From the NCBI GenBank assembly GCA_046299415.1, contig JBKBII010000003.1:62001-126000 (forward strand): a stretch of DNA of 64,000 nt, written 5' to 3'. The stretch's first letter is position 1, and each line of letters opens with the position of its first letter. The stretch comes from JBKBII01 sp046299415 (GTDB taxonomy: Bacteria > Pseudomonadota > Gammaproteobacteria > Ectothiorhodospirales > Ectothiorhodospiraceae). The notes under the pieces are model-generated. The model searched no databases. It was not told the origin of the DNA and saw nothing but the letters and a program-made list of their open reading frames with translations. Below, in pieces: positions 18,078-27,358 of the stretch. The translations under genes were made by a program, and so were the position numbers.

Positions 18078-18794
18078 ATGACTGACTCATCTCCAGCCCA
18101 TCCGCGTACCGCTGCGTCTCAGCCGCCCACTCGGCTGAACGAAGGCCGCACAATTCATCCGCCGGAACACGCGCGGTCAACTCGGGCGCCAAACGAGACT
18201 CATCACCGCCCAGCATCGACAGGCGATGCGCTGGCGTCGACACAAACGCCCCCCACCCCCGCGAGAATCGTCGCCCCCCAGGCGAACACACAGCCGTCCG
18301 GCGCAACGCCCGATACGCGCGCGCGCCTCGAACACCTTGAACACGAATGTCGCGCCCGCGGGCTGCGCCTGACGCCGCTGCGGCGGCGCGTTTTCGCCGC
18401 CATCGCCGACGCCAGCGGAGCGATCAAGGCTTACGAACTCATCCGGCAGCTGTCCGATCGCCACGGCAGCGTGAAACCACCGTCGGTCTACCGCTCGCTC
18501 GCGTTTCTGATCGAACTGGGCTTCGTTCATCGGATCGAAAGTCTCAACGCTTTCGCGCTCTGTCACGCCCCGGGTCATGGTCACCACGCCGTCGTTCTCC
18601 TGCGCTGTAGATCCTGTGGCGGCATTACCGAGCTCGATGCCCGTAGCACCGACCACGCGCTGCGAGCAGCCGCCACCCTAGCCGGCTTTCATGCCGACCA
18701 CATTGTTCTCGAAGGGCTCGGCACTTGCGCAGAATGTCGCCCTGGGTCCGCACCCTCGCCGAAGCGGTCATCGGATCCTGCGAGCACGTCGTAG
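18078..18794 (+). CDS. zur: Fur-family regulator, Zur-like
   Basis: A 238-residue transcription factor. The Fur-type winged helix covers about residues 83-150 (RGLRLTPLRRRVFAAIADASG, then PSVYRSLAFLIELGFVHRIESLNAFALC). The dimerisation and metal-binding part holds CHAPGHGHHAVVLLRCRSCGG and GTCAECRPG: two CxxC pairs for the structural zinc and a His-rich segment for the regulatory metal. The GHxHHAVVLLRCxxCG pattern is closer to Zur than to Fur. Zur represses zinc-uptake genes when zinc is plentiful; no znuABC is in the window. The first roughly 80 residues are a low-complexity extension not typical of the family (about 160-170 residues). ATG 18078 follows a TACAAT that could be a -10 element, in which case the true start is further in. 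Confidence 0.85.
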   Translation: MTDSSPAHPRTAASQPPTRLNEGRTIHPPEHARSTRAPNETHHRPASTGDALASTQTPPTPARIVAPQANTQPSGATPDTRARLEHLEHECRARGLRLTPLRRRVFAAIADASGAIKAYELIRQLSDRHGSVKPPSVYRSLAFLIELGFVHRIESLNAFALCHAPGHGHHAVVLLRCRSCGGITELDARSTDHALRAAATLAGFHADHIVLEGLGTCAECRPGSAPSPKRSSDPASTS

Positions 18795-19092
18795 ATCAAG
18801 CGCGTCTCAAACCGTCTTTGAACGGCACCGCTCGAATCGCTCGCGATCGAAGGCCCGGACGGACCGTCAAAACCGGCATCCTCGGAAGGGCTCACAATCA
18901 ACGACTACACAACGGCAACCGATACTCCAGTTCAAAAACATCGCCGCAAGCCGTCACAAAGCGGCCAACCCCCGAAGCGGTGCCTTCTCCCTCTCGTGTG
19001 CTCGCAGGCTTGCGTTTCAGGCTCACCGATTAAGCCGTAACACGGCGCAATCGGAGGCGGTCACGATTCACGTCTCGAGTCGATCGATACCG

Positions 19093-19665
19093 ATGGTCGT
19101 CAGAAAAACAGCTTCACTATGCCCCGAACCCCCGCCCCTCGAGCGCGGCCTCGATCCGCGAGTCGACGCCAACACGCGCGTTCTCTTGCTCGGTAGTTTC
19201 CCCGGCCGCGCCAGCCTTGACGCGGGTCACTACTACGCCCATCCGAGAAACGCCTTCTGGCCGATCATGGCCGACCTCACCTCTCAGCCCGACCTCATCG
19301 ATCAACCCTTCGAAACGCGATACCGCGCACTAAACGCGGCCGGAGTCGGACTATGGGATCTCTACACTCAAGCCCGTCGTCGAGGCTCCCTTGACGCTGC
19401 CATTCGCGACGCCCAAGTGGCAGACCTCAAACACCTCTTGACCCGCCGGCTACCACAGCTTCGCGCCATCGCCTTCAACGGCCGCACGGCGGCGCGCGGG
19501 CGACGTGTCGTCCTTGCGCTCGGCCGTGAACTTCAACTCATCGATTTACCATCGACCAGCCCGGCGCACGCCGTACTGTCCCGCGATGAAAAAATCGCCC
19601 AGTGGCGCGCAGCCCTATTGCCCGTGTTACACGATTCCGCAGTGCCACCGCGCGGCACGCGATGA
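19093..19665 (+). CDS. DNA-deoxyinosine (hypoxanthine) glycosylase, UDG superfamily family 6
   Basis: A 190-residue base-excision-repair glycosylase that removes deaminated adenine (hypoxanthine) from DNA. The family signature is clear: VLLLGSFPGRASLDAGHYYAHPRNAFWPIMADL (about 33-65), then GVGLWDLYTQARRRGSLDAAIRDA, an IAFNGRTAA motif near 125-133 and LPSTSPAHAVLSRDEKIAQWRAAL at the end. These correspond to the UDG-fold motif 1 (GSFPGxxSL), the substrate-pocket NAFW and motif 2 (LPSTSPA). ATG 19093 leaves about 30 residues before motif 1. The frame is open upstream into zur, but those residues look non-coding. A narrower enzymatic range or uracil activity cannot be excluded. Confidence 0.88.
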   Translation: MVVRKTASLCPEPPPLERGLDPRVDANTRVLLLGSFPGRASLDAGHYYAHPRNAFWPIMADLTSQPDLIDQPFETRYRALNAAGVGLWDLYTQARRRGSLDAAIRDAQVADLKHLLTRRLPQLRAIAFNGRTAARGRRVVLALGRELQLIDLPSTSPAHAVLSRDEKIAQWRAALLPVLHDSAVPPRGTR

Positions 19666-19956
19666 CACCCCATTGAGGATTGAGCCGAATGCCATGCTCG
19701 TCGTTGACATCGACGATCGGCACGACGCCGACCATGACCATACACAACCGCGCGACCCAGCATGACCTTGGGCAGGCGTCAGTCCGGCCTTTGATCAAGA
19801 TCCCGGTCTCAGCAACAAGTCGCTCCATCCGAACTGTTTTGCGTCAACCGCCGCAAATCATGGCCACCGATACAAAACGACTGCCGCCTTCGAATTCGGT
19901 CGCCGCAACCCGCTCCGCGACCGCTCCACCGCACCAACACGCTTCGACCTACGGCC

Positions 19957-21054
19957 TCATCGACGCCAAATCATGCTGACTTGACGCCCGGAGCCGGGAT
20001 CCCGTCGATGTGAATACCAATGCTGCGCATCGCTGAACGTACAGGCGCCACAGGCGACGGTCTGGACCCCAAGAAAGGCCAGACGTCGCCGCGCCAACAA
20101 CGTCAAATCGGCCAACCAACGGTCGTTTCGACCTTGCTGAAACGCCCTCCGGGCATCACCGATGAGGCTTGAGTCAAACGCAGCGTCGCTCGCTGCGGAA
20201 CCGTCCCGATCACGACCGATGTGCTCATCGCGGTCACCGCCCCGACGACTAAACCGACCCACTGATGCCACCCGATCAGCCCGTAACAACGCCTCACGCA
20301 CCTCGGGGCCAATCTCGAACGCCTCGTGCCCGATGCCCGGACCAATCCAGGCCTCCAACCCCTGATCACGCGCCATACTCTGCAAAGATGGCGACTGATC
20401 GACGATTCCAGACTGCACACACCGAAGCGCTCTCACCGCCGCCACTGACGCCTCGATGACGCCAGCCACCACCCCCCGCCAACCCGCATGAACCGCACCG
20501 ACCACGCTGCCATCACGCGCTGCGATCAGGATCGGCAAGCAATCGGCCGTCATCACCACGCAGCCAACACCCGGAGACGCCGTGATGACCGCATCAGCCT
20601 GCGGTAACACACCCTCTGAATCCGACTCATTCGTGTCGTCCGCGATATCAACCTGCGAGCCGTGGATCTGATTCAGCCACTTGATTCGTTTCACGCCCGC
20701 AGCCGCAAGCAAGGCATCGCGTCGCTGTTGCACCTCAACCGGATCATCGCCGACGTGCAACGCCAGATTGAAAGCTGCCAGCGGCGAAACGTCGTTTTCG
20801 CGCGCGACTCCACTCGTTATCGGCGCCGTATTTTCGACCACCCGCTCGACCCGACCGTCCAACGCACCCAACGTCAGGCCATCCACCGAATCTTCCCTAA
20901 AGCCCGCTGTTAACGACGGTGCTCTCCCGGCCAGACCCCGAAACGACTGAATCGCCGCCACCCGCGATGACGACCAGCCATCCACCTCGAGCAATGGCAG
21001 ACCCCCTGCTTGCATTCGAGTCGTGAGCGATGCCGAATCCGCTGCGTGCATCAT
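19957..21054 (-). CDS. pgeF: Polyphenol oxidase / laccase-domain protein, peptidoglycan editing factor
   Basis: YfiH/LACC1-type cytoplasmic enzyme. Bacterial members act as purine nucleoside phosphorylase/deaminase-like enzymes and, as PgeF, correct misincorporated serine in peptidoglycan precursors. The conserved metal residues are visible in NQIHGSQVD, VVMTADCLPIL and GAVHAGWRGVVAGV, followed by EAWIGPGIGHEAFEIG and the C-terminal FSDAQHWYSHRRD. At 365 residues it is about 120 longer than the usual 240-250. Two low-complexity inserts explain this: residues about 45-85 before FNLALHVGDDP, and about 262-300 (RGGDRDEHIGRDRDG). Its start overlaps the rluD stop by four bases, the usual gene pair. 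Confidence 0.92.
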   Translation of the reverse strand: MMHAADSASLTTRMQAGGLPLLEVDGWSSSRVAAIQSFRGLAGRAPSLTAGFREDSVDGLTLGALDGRVERVVENTAPITSGVARENDVSPLAAFNLALHVGDDPVEVQQRRDALLAAAGVKRIKWLNQIHGSQVDIADDTNESDSEGVLPQADAVITASPGVGCVVMTADCLPILIAARDGSVVGAVHAGWRGVVAGVIEASVAAVRALRCVQSGIVDQSPSLQSMARDQGLEAWIGPGIGHEAFEIGPEVREALLRADRVASVGRFSRRGGDRDEHIGRDRDGSAASDAAFDSSLIGDARRAFQQGRNDRWLADLTLLARRRLAFLGVQTVACGACTFSDAQHWYSHRRDPGSGRQVSMIWRR

Positions 21055-22286
21055 GCGTCAATCTTTTTCGAAGACGTCATTCGCCAGGCAGTCGCCGGAT
21101 TTCCACCAGTCGCTCCTGCATCACGCCCATTGCTCACCTCCGCATCCAATGCGACAAGATCGTCAGGCCAAGTCGCCGTACACTCGAGACATCCGCCTAA
21201 AACCGGATGCTCGAACGCCAACCGCCGCGCATGCAGCGCCTGACGGGCAAAACGACGCGCTGCATCGATGGCGGCGGCCCGCTCGCTATTCGCGCCCTCG
21301 TCGCGATCACGCAAGGTGGCACGACCCACCCGGCCCGCGTGACGAACAGGCGAGCGCACGACACCTCGGTAAACCGGATCACCGACCAGTGGATGCCCCA
21401 CATGCGTCAAATGCACACGAATCTGATGGGTCCGTCCCGTCTCCAGCTGTACGGCAAGACGCGTGACCACACCCGACCGCGCCTCCACCCGGTAGTGAGT
21501 CACGGCGCGTTTTCCACCGCGATGCACGGCCATACGTTTGCGATCGACCGGATGACGTCCGATCGGTTGATCGATCGCCCCCCCCGCAATGACATCGCCG
21601 AGCACCCACGCCACGTACTCACGCTGGACGCGATGCTCAGCCAGCGCAGCCATCAGTTTTTGTCGCGCCAGGGATGTCCGCGCCACGACAAGCAGCCCCG
21701 AGGTGTCCTTGTCGAGTCGATGCACGATCCCCGCGCGTGGAAGATCGGCCAAAGCCGAGTCGTAATGGAGCAAAGCGTTGACCAGCGTGCCATCACGATT
21801 GCCCGCACCCGGATGCACGACCGTACCGGCCGGCTTGTTCAGCACCAGGACGAATTCATCCTCGAATACAACATCGAGCGCGATCGCCTGCGGCTGATCA
21901 TCGATCACGGGCGTATCGTCACAGGTCAGGCGCAACACCTGGCCAGCCGTCACGTGATCGCGAGGCCGAGCCTCAGCGTTGTCGAGCAACAACCGACCCT
22001 CGCGAATCGCCCGCGCCAGAGCGTTCCGCGAAAATTCAGGCCATAACTCGGCTGCCACCGCATCGAGACGCCGTCCCGCCAAGGTCTCGGGCACACTCAG
22101 CGAGTGGACTCGCGGCGCAGACGTCTCATCGCCGCAGCCCGTATCGAGACACGCTGGAGCGCAAGTCTCCAAACGGCCGGAGCCTGGGTCGCAACCCCAT
22201 GGAGCACGAACCTCTGCTCCACGAATGTCCCGCTCAGGACTCTTCTGCATGCGAAAGCCCTGTTCGGTCGGTGATTCCTCGCTCAT
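21051..22286 (-). CDS. rluD: 23S rRNA pseudouridine(1911/1915/1917) synthase
   Basis: Forms the pseudouridines of helix 69 of 23S rRNA. An S4 RNA-binding domain (GRRLDAVAAELWPEFSRNALARAIREGRLLLD) precedes the catalytic RluA-type domain. The latter holds FEDEFVLVLNKPAGTVVHPGAGN, GIVHRLDKDTSGLLVVART with the catalytic Asp, HRVQREYVAWVLG and LETGRTHQIRVHL. From the chosen ATG (22286, with GGGAATGA upstream) the protein has about 411 residues against about 325 in E. coli. The excess is a roughly 65-residue low-complexity N-terminus and a short C-terminal insert. The frame opens upstream to 22403. Divergent from bamD, a classical gammaproteobacterial arrangement. Confidence 0.93.
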   Translation of the reverse strand: MSEESPTEQGFRMQKSPERDIRGAEVRAPWGCDPGSGRLETCAPACLDTGCGDETSAPRVHSLSVPETLAGRRLDAVAAELWPEFSRNALARAIREGRLLLDNAEARPRDHVTAGQVLRLTCDDTPVIDDQPQAIALDVVFEDEFVLVLNKPAGTVVHPGAGNRDGTLVNALLHYDSALADLPRAGIVHRLDKDTSGLLVVARTSLARQKLMAALAEHRVQREYVAWVLGDVIAGGAIDQPIGRHPVDRKRMAVHRGGKRAVTHYRVEARSGVVTRLAVQLETGRTHQIRVHLTHVGHPLVGDPVYRGVVRSPVRHAGRVGRATLRDRDEGANSERAAAIDAARRFARQALHARRLAFEHPVLGGCLECTATWPDDLVALDAEVSNGRDAGATGGNPATAWRMTSSKKIDA

Positions 22287-22627
22287 TTCATTCCCAGCAG
22301 ATGCCTCGCCCACCACATACCTCGATTGCAGACTTGTCCCGCGTTTCACATTCGTGACTCGCACCCGGCCCAAGAAAGACCTGCACAAGCCCCCCCGGCT
22401 CACTCAGAGCTTCTCAAAAGCCGCACCCCAAGCTCGCTGGCTCCTGTCGCCGATCCCGCGACACTAAACGCCAAAACACCGAGCCCGAGACCAACGGGCG
22501 CACCGGGCCATCAGAACGCTGTCACGATTGATTCGGAAACCAAATTCAAAGCCAGAATTTCGACAGCGCCCCGAGCACTCGGCGACGATGACGCTAGAAT
22601 GCCATGCACACATCAGGGATCCGCACC
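22287..22627. other. Divergent rluD/bamD promoter region
   Basis: These 341 bases separate the chosen starts of rluD and bamD. A TAGAAT at 22595-22600 could be a -10 element for bamD but has no clear -35 partner. No gene is seen. Confidence 0.4.
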
Positions 22628-23581
22628 ATGTCAAAACACAACACCATGCCTCAGATCACGGTTAAATCCGATCCGACGACCCGGGTGTCGCGCGTTGTCC
22701 ACTCTGTCCGTTCCACGCGCTCCGCCGTTGCGCGCGCACGGCACGGTGTGGTTTCGACCTTGCTGATCAGCGTGTTGACCGCGTCGATCCTGGCTGGCTG
22801 CGCGTCGACCCCTGACGACCCGACTCGAAACTGGTCAGCCAGCCAGCTCTACGGCGAAGCGCAGGCCGCTCTCAATCGCGGCGACTATGAGACTGCGGTG
22901 GACTACTACGAACGCCTTGAGGCCCGCTTCCCCTTCGGACGCTTTGCCCAACAGGCACAGATCGAGATTCCCTACGCCTACTATCGCGCCGACGAGCCAG
23001 AAGCCGCGCTCGCTGCTGCAGATCGTTTCATTGAACTCAATCCCCGCCATCCAAATCTCGACTACGCCTACTACCTGCGCGGCCTGATCAACTTCAACCG
23101 CGGCTCGGGATTCTTGTCACGTCTGCTACCCCCTGATCCCGAACGCCGCGATCCTTCCAAGCTCGAAGAGGCCTTTCGCGACTTTGCCCGCGTCGTCGAA
23201 CAATTCCCCGACTCACAATACGCTGACGACAGCCGCGAACGACTCGTTTTCATCCGCAACACGCTCGCTGGATACGAATACAACGTCGCACTTTTTTATT
23301 TCGAACGTCGCGCCTACGTTGCCTCGGCCGAACGCGCGCGTGGAATCGTGGAACGGTACCAGGGTGCCGAAGTCATCCCATGGGCCCTGGCGCTACTCGA
23401 ACGAAGCTACCGGGAGCTTGAACTCGACGATCTAGCCGACAACACGCTCGCTGTGCTCGATCTCAACTACCCGGAACTCGCCGAACAATCGCGCAGCGGC
23501 CAACTCGCGCTGCGCCCGCGAAACGAATCCGGCGGCATGATGCGCGTCATCGAGCGCCTACCATTCTTTGGCTCGCGCTGA
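22628..23581 (+). CDS. bamD: Outer membrane assembly lipoprotein BamD
   Basis: Essential lipoprotein of the Bam complex that inserts beta-barrel proteins into the outer membrane. The hydrophobic signal (STLLISVLTASILAGC) ends in a lipobox LAGC. TPR repeats follow (LYGEAQAALNRGDYETAVDYYERLEARFPFGRFAQQAQIE and similar). Family marks include AYYRADEPEAALAAADRFIELNPRHPNLDYAYYLRGL and the RDPSKLEEAFRDFARVVEQFPDSQYADDSRERL segment. About 40 residues precede the signal core, which is long for a lipoprotein. A start at 22604 would add eight more, while CAGGGA upstream of 22628 favours this start. A true start nearer the signal is possible. Confidence 0.94.
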   Translation: MSKHNTMPQITVKSDPTTRVSRVVHSVRSTRSAVARARHGVVSTLLISVLTASILAGCASTPDDPTRNWSASQLYGEAQAALNRGDYETAVDYYERLEARFPFGRFAQQAQIEIPYAYYRADEPEAALAAADRFIELNPRHPNLDYAYYLRGLINFNRGSGFLSRLLPPDPERRDPSKLEEAFRDFARVVEQFPDSQYADDSRERLVFIRNTLAGYEYNVALFYFERRAYVASAERARGIVERYQGAEVIPWALALLERSYRELELDDLADNTLAVLDLNYPELAEQSRSGQLALRPRNESGGMMRVIERLPFFGSR

Positions 23582-23884
23582 ACAACTGTCCCGCGCCAGG
23601 CCCCTGGGCGCGTCGACACCCCGCTCTGACTCTTGTGATCGCTGCGCGCTCGGATCGTGCCACACCCAAGAAGCAGACATCTGTCCGACAGATAATCGCC
23701 CCGCTCCGTTGGCCCCAAACCACCGACCCGCGCAGCCGCCCGCGTTCCGCAGGCCGCGCCCCGGACAACCACGCCTAACAGACAGGGCAAGGCACCCGGC
23801 GACCAAAACACAGATCGTCAGGCGAGCGCTTCTCTACCGCGCGACGTCGCGACGCTCGCAAGCAGCTCTTGATTGCGCGTGTCG
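23582..23884. other. Convergent intergenic region bamD / glnB
   Basis: 303 bases between two 3' ends. A GC-rich imperfect hairpin (GCGCCAG ... CTGGGCGC, about 23594-23612) follows bamD but has no T-tract. No gene is seen. Confidence 0.45.
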
Positions 23885-24223
23885 CTAAAGCGCGTCTGAT
23901 CCTTCCTCACCGGTTCGAATCCGCACCGCATACTCGACCGGGCTTACAAAAATCTTGCCATCGCCAATCTTGCCCGTGCGCGAAGCCTTGATGATCGCGT
24001 CGACGCAGGACTCGACCTGATCATCATCGACGACCAGCTCAAGTTTGACCTTGGGCAGAAAATCAACCACGTACTCCGCGCCGCGATAAAGCTCCGTATG
24101 CCCGCGCTGCCGGCCAAAACCCTGCACTTCCGTGGCGGTCATGCCGGTCATGCCCGCCTCGGTCAACGCCTCACGGACGTCTTCGAGCTTGAATGGCTTA
24201 ATGATCGCTTCGATCTTTTTCAT
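23885..24223 (-). CDS. glnB: Nitrogen regulatory protein P-II (GlnB/GlnK type)
   Basis: A 112-residue trimeric signal protein that reports 2-oxoglutarate, ATP/ADP and glutamine status to nitrogen enzymes and regulators. It begins MKKIEAIIKPFKLEDVREAL, carries the T-loop with Tyr51 in YRGAEYVVDFLPK (the uridylylation site), and ends with TGKIGDGKIFVSPVEYAVRIRTGE, the C-terminal signature. The length is standard. GGAGAAACC precedes the ATG. It follows nadE on the same strand after 187 bases, a gene order also found in other gammaproteobacteria. A nadE-linked P-II without amtB is more often GlnB than GlnK, but sequence alone does not settle the paralogue. Confidence 0.93.
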   Translation of the reverse strand: MKKIEAIIKPFKLEDVREALTEAGMTGMTATEVQGFGRQRGHTELYRGAEYVVDFLPKVKLELVVDDDQVESCVDAIIKASRTGKIGDGKIFVSPVEYAVRIRTGEEGSDAL

Positions 24224-24410
24224 GGTTTCTCCATCATGACGCCGGCCGATGACCGATCCAACTCCGCATGAATATCCTGCCTCTCAACACCAGCAACGCG
24301 ATACGAGAAACAAAGAGGCGCCTTCAGCGGCCTGACGCCCACGATTCCGTCGTATCGAGCCCGCCATCTGCTCCGACACAACCCGCCCTGACCGGCGTCT
24401 GGCACACCGA

Positions 24411-26489
24411 TCAACCGAAAAAACGGCTGGTGATCGGATACCGCCGATCGCGGCCGAAGGCTCGCCGTGTCACCCGGACACCCGGCGCCGACTGACGCCG
24501 TTTGTACTCCGCATGACGCAGCAATCTGGCCAACTGCCGCACAGCATCCGCGGGAAAACCCTCGGCAATCAATTCGTCGACACCACAGTCCTGCTCGACC
24601 ATGAGCTCAATCAGGCGGTCAAGCAGCGCATACTCCGGCAGGCTATCCGTATCCGCCTGATTCGGCGCAAGCTCTGCGCTTGGAGGCCGATCAACAATCG
24701 CCGCAGGAATACCAAGCCGCCCCTCCGCGGCCGCACGCCGGTTATACGCCTCGGCCAAACGGTAAACCCAACCTTTGGTCACGTCCTTCAGCGGCGAAAA
24801 ACCACCGGCCATATCGCCGTACAGCGTGGCATAACCAACCGTCATCTCGCTTTTATTGCCACAAGCCAACAACAAGGCACCGGTCGCGTTCGACCAACCC
24901 ATCAAAATGTTCCCACGCATTCGCGACTGCAGATTCTCATGGGTCAATGCGCGCGCTGCAGGCTTCGCTCGACGATCCGCGGGCAGGCGATCCAGGTGAG
25001 TCGCAAAAGCCGCTTCGGCGGCATCGACAGCTTTAACAAGATCGATCACGTGATAATCGATACCGAGGTTGCCGGCGAGCTCTGCCGCCAAATCCAGACT
25101 CAACGCGCTGGTATAGCGATACGGCAACATCAAGGCCGTCACTCGATCCCGACCAAACACCTCGGTCGCGAGCGCCACGACCACCGCGGAGTCGATACCA
25201 CCCGAAAGTCCGAGCACCGCCGAATCAAAGCCGTTTTTACGGGCATAATCGCCGAGCCCGAGGCACAGCGCCGCCCACGTGTCGTCTTCGACCGATCCCA
25301 TCGGCCCACTCGCAGGCGACGTCGTATTCCCACGCCTGCCACCGGTGGGGTCGCGCCCATCATCACGACACAGCAAGTCGTCGCTGGCGGACACCCATCG
25401 GGGCACACGATCAATCAAATGAAGCGCGGCCGTGCCGGTCGTCCAGGCTGAAAGAACAGAATCGATCACTGCGCCGCTGGGCTCGCATGGTCCGGCTGCC
25501 GCTTCGCCCACACACTCACCAGACACACGCTCAACACGGTCACCCTCGACAGTCGAACCTTCTCGAGAAGCGCCGCAAAACACCCCAGGGCCCGGTCCCG
25601 TGGGCCCCGCGGCGGGCGCACTCGCTGGAACCTCCGCCCGAGCGTCCGTGTACCCAGCACCACGCGGCGAAGGGCTCGCCAGACAACTGCGCCCGTCGAA
25701 AACCAGCTCATCCTGACCACCGACCAAATTGACATAAACGATCGGCAAACCCGTCTCAACGACACGATCACGTAGCGCCGCAGCACGCTCAGCGACCTTG
25801 TCGCGGTGCCACGGCGAAGCGTGCAGACTCAAGCACCAATCGGCCCCCGCCGCTTGCGACTGGCGCAAAGGTTCGGGTGCCCAAACGTCCTCACAAATCG
25901 CCAACGCAACCCGCGAACCACACCACTCAACGACGCAAGGTGCCTCGCCTGCGACGAAATAACGACGCTCGTCAAACACCGCATAGTTGGGCAGCAAACG
26001 CTTGGCGTAAACCGCGTGGATCGCCCCATCGCGCAACCACAGCGCCGCGTTATGCAAGGTGCCCGTTGGTTGCGGCCGCGCATCGAGCGCCGGATAGCGA
26101 CCCGCCTCCAACGCGGGGCGGGGCCGCCACGGTGCACCAACAACAACATCGACACCACGAGCCGCCGCCGCCAGCCTCATCACCTGAGCTTCGACCGCAT
26201 CAAGAAACGCCGGGCGCAGCAGCAGATCCTCAGGCGGATAGCCCGTCAACGCCAGTTCACCCGTCACCAGTAGCAGCGGCGCTGCGCCAGCCTCGGCACG
26301 AAGCGACGCAACAGCAGTGAGAAGTCCATCGACGTTGCTTTCAAGAGCCCCAACCGTCGGATTGCTCTGGATCAGCCCGATGCGAGGGTGCGACATGGCC
26401 TGTCGGGTAGAGGCCATAGTCACCGTCGCATCAGCCTGAGCGCCGTCGAAAGGTCCGATCGAAACAGAAAGCGCGGCCACCGTCCTCAC
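24411..26489 (-). CDS. nadE: Glutamine-dependent NAD+ synthetase
   Basis: Amidates nicotinic acid adenine dinucleotide to NAD+ using ammonia from glutamine. The N-terminal nitrilase-type glutaminase domain shows Glu in VTGELALTGYPPEDLL, Lys in VYAKRLLPNYAVFDERRYF and Cys in LAICEDVWAP. The C-terminal synthetase has LGLSGGIDSAVVVALATEVFG (PP-loop, about residue 430), QSRMRGNILMGWSN, GNKSEMTVGYATLYGDMAGGFSPLKDV and a KRRQSAPGVRVT tail. The protein is 692 residues against about 540. A roughly 120-residue low-complexity insert (about 275-405), rich in Gly, Ala, Ser and Pro, joins the two domains. The GTG start overlaps the sucD stop (GTGA). An ATG at 26396 starts right at the domain (MSHPRIGLIQ) and is a plausible alternative. 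Confidence 0.93.
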   Translation of the reverse strand: MRTVAALSVSIGPFDGAQADATVTMASTRQAMSHPRIGLIQSNPTVGALESNVDGLLTAVASLRAEAGAAPLLLVTGELALTGYPPEDLLLRPAFLDAVEAQVMRLAAAARGVDVVVGAPWRPRPALEAGRYPALDARPQPTGTLHNAALWLRDGAIHAVYAKRLLPNYAVFDERRYFVAGEAPCVVEWCGSRVALAICEDVWAPEPLRQSQAAGADWCLSLHASPWHRDKVAERAAALRDRVVETGLPIVYVNLVGGQDELVFDGRSCLASPSPRGAGYTDARAEVPASAPAAGPTGPGPGVFCGASREGSTVEGDRVERVSGECVGEAAAGPCEPSGAVIDSVLSAWTTGTAALHLIDRVPRWVSASDDLLCRDDGRDPTGGRRGNTTSPASGPMGSVEDDTWAALCLGLGDYARKNGFDSAVLGLSGGIDSAVVVALATEVFGRDRVTALMLPYRYTSALSLDLAAELAGNLGIDYHVIDLVKAVDAAEAAFATHLDRLPADRRAKPAARALTHENLQSRMRGNILMGWSNATGALLLACGNKSEMTVGYATLYGDMAGGFSPLKDVTKGWVYRLAEAYNRRAAAEGRLGIPAAIVDRPPSAELAPNQADTDSLPEYALLDRLIELMVEQDCGVDELIAEGFPADAVRQLARLLRHAEYKRRQSAPGVRVTRRAFGRDRRYPITSRFFG

Positions 26490-27358
26490 ACACTCAACGC
26501 CTGCCGGACGGCCTCACCGAGCCCGGTCGGCGAATCCGCCAACTCGACTCCCGCGGCGCGCAGCGCGTATTGCTTGGCCTCTGCCGTGCCCTGTCCGCCG
26601 GCGACGATCGCACCGGCGTGGCCCATCCGCCGACCGGGCGGCGCGGTAACACCCGCGATATACGCCGCAACAGGCTTGGGATAGCCGGCGCTGATGCGCG
26701 CCGCGGCACGCTCCTCGGCATCACCGCCAATTTCACCGACCATCAATACGGCTTCGGTTTCAGGATCAGCGGCGAAGAGTTCAAGGGCATCGACAAAATC
26801 CATGCCCGGCAGCGGATCGCCGCCGATACCGATACAGGTGCTCTGTCCAAGGCCGAGCGCCGTCGTTTGCGCAACCGCCTCGTAAGTCAGTGTCCCCGAG
26901 CGCGACACGATACCGATACGTCCGCGGCGATGAATCGCGCCGGGCATGATTCCGATCTTGCACGCATCCGGCGTGATAATGCCAGGGCAATTAGGGCCGA
27001 TCAGGCGAGACGAGCTACGCGCCAGAACATCGTGCACCGCCAACATATCGCGCACCGGGATGCCCTCGGTGATACACACGACGAGCCCAATCCCTGCGGC
27101 GATGGCCTCGAGGATCGAGTCGGCCGCATAAGGTGCTGGCACATAAATCACGCTCGCGGTTGCACCGGTTTCGGCAACCGCCTCAGCAACGGTATCGAAT
27201 ACCGGTCGATCCAAATGCCTCTGCCCCCCCTTGCCCGGCGTCACGCCGCCAACCAACTGCGTCCCATAAGCAATCGCCTGCTCGGAGTGGAACGTGCCCT
27301 GGCGCCCGGTAAAACCCTGACAGATCACGCGCGTGTCGCGGTCGACCAAAACACTCAT
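26486..27358 (-). CDS. sucD: Succinyl-CoA synthetase, alpha subunit
   Basis: With SucC converts succinyl-CoA to succinate with formation of ATP or GTP in the TCA cycle. The CoA-binding Rossmann domain opens SVLVDRDTRVICQGFTGRQGTFHSEQA. CITEGIPVRDML and RLIGPNCPGIITP follow, and the phosphorylated histidine lies in PPGRRMGHAGAIVAGGQGTA (about residue 247). ATG 27358 overlaps the sucC stop by four bases (ATGA), which decides this start over one seven codons upstream. Length 290 equals the family norm. It is followed by an overlapping nadE. Confidence 0.97.
   Translation of the reverse strand: MSVLVDRDTRVICQGFTGRQGTFHSEQAIAYGTQLVGGVTPGKGGQRHLDRPVFDTVAEAVAETGATASVIYVPAPYAADSILEAIAAGIGLVVCITEGIPVRDMLAVHDVLARSSSRLIGPNCPGIITPDACKIGIMPGAIHRRGRIGIVSRSGTLTYEAVAQTTALGLGQSTCIGIGGDPLPGMDFVDALELFAADPETEAVLMVGEIGGDAEERAAARISAGYPKPVAAYIAGVTAPPGRRMGHAGAIVAGGQGTAEAKQYALRAAGVELADSPTGLGEAVRQALSV

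Noticed and set aside
18691..19092. A longer hypoxanthine-DNA glycosylase starting inside zur
   Set aside because: The upstream residues overlap zur, are low complexity and precede a good family-length start at 19093.
23594..23612. GC hairpin after bamD as a terminator
   Set aside because: The stem has a bulge and no T-tract follows.
23905..23925. GGTTCGAATCC, which resembles a tRNA T-arm
   Set aside because: It lies inside glnB coding sequence and no acceptor or anticodon arms can be built around it.
24513..25451. A 312-codon open frame on the plus strand inside nadE
   Set aside because: Antisense shadow of the synthetase domain; product is Arg/Thr-rich with no domain.
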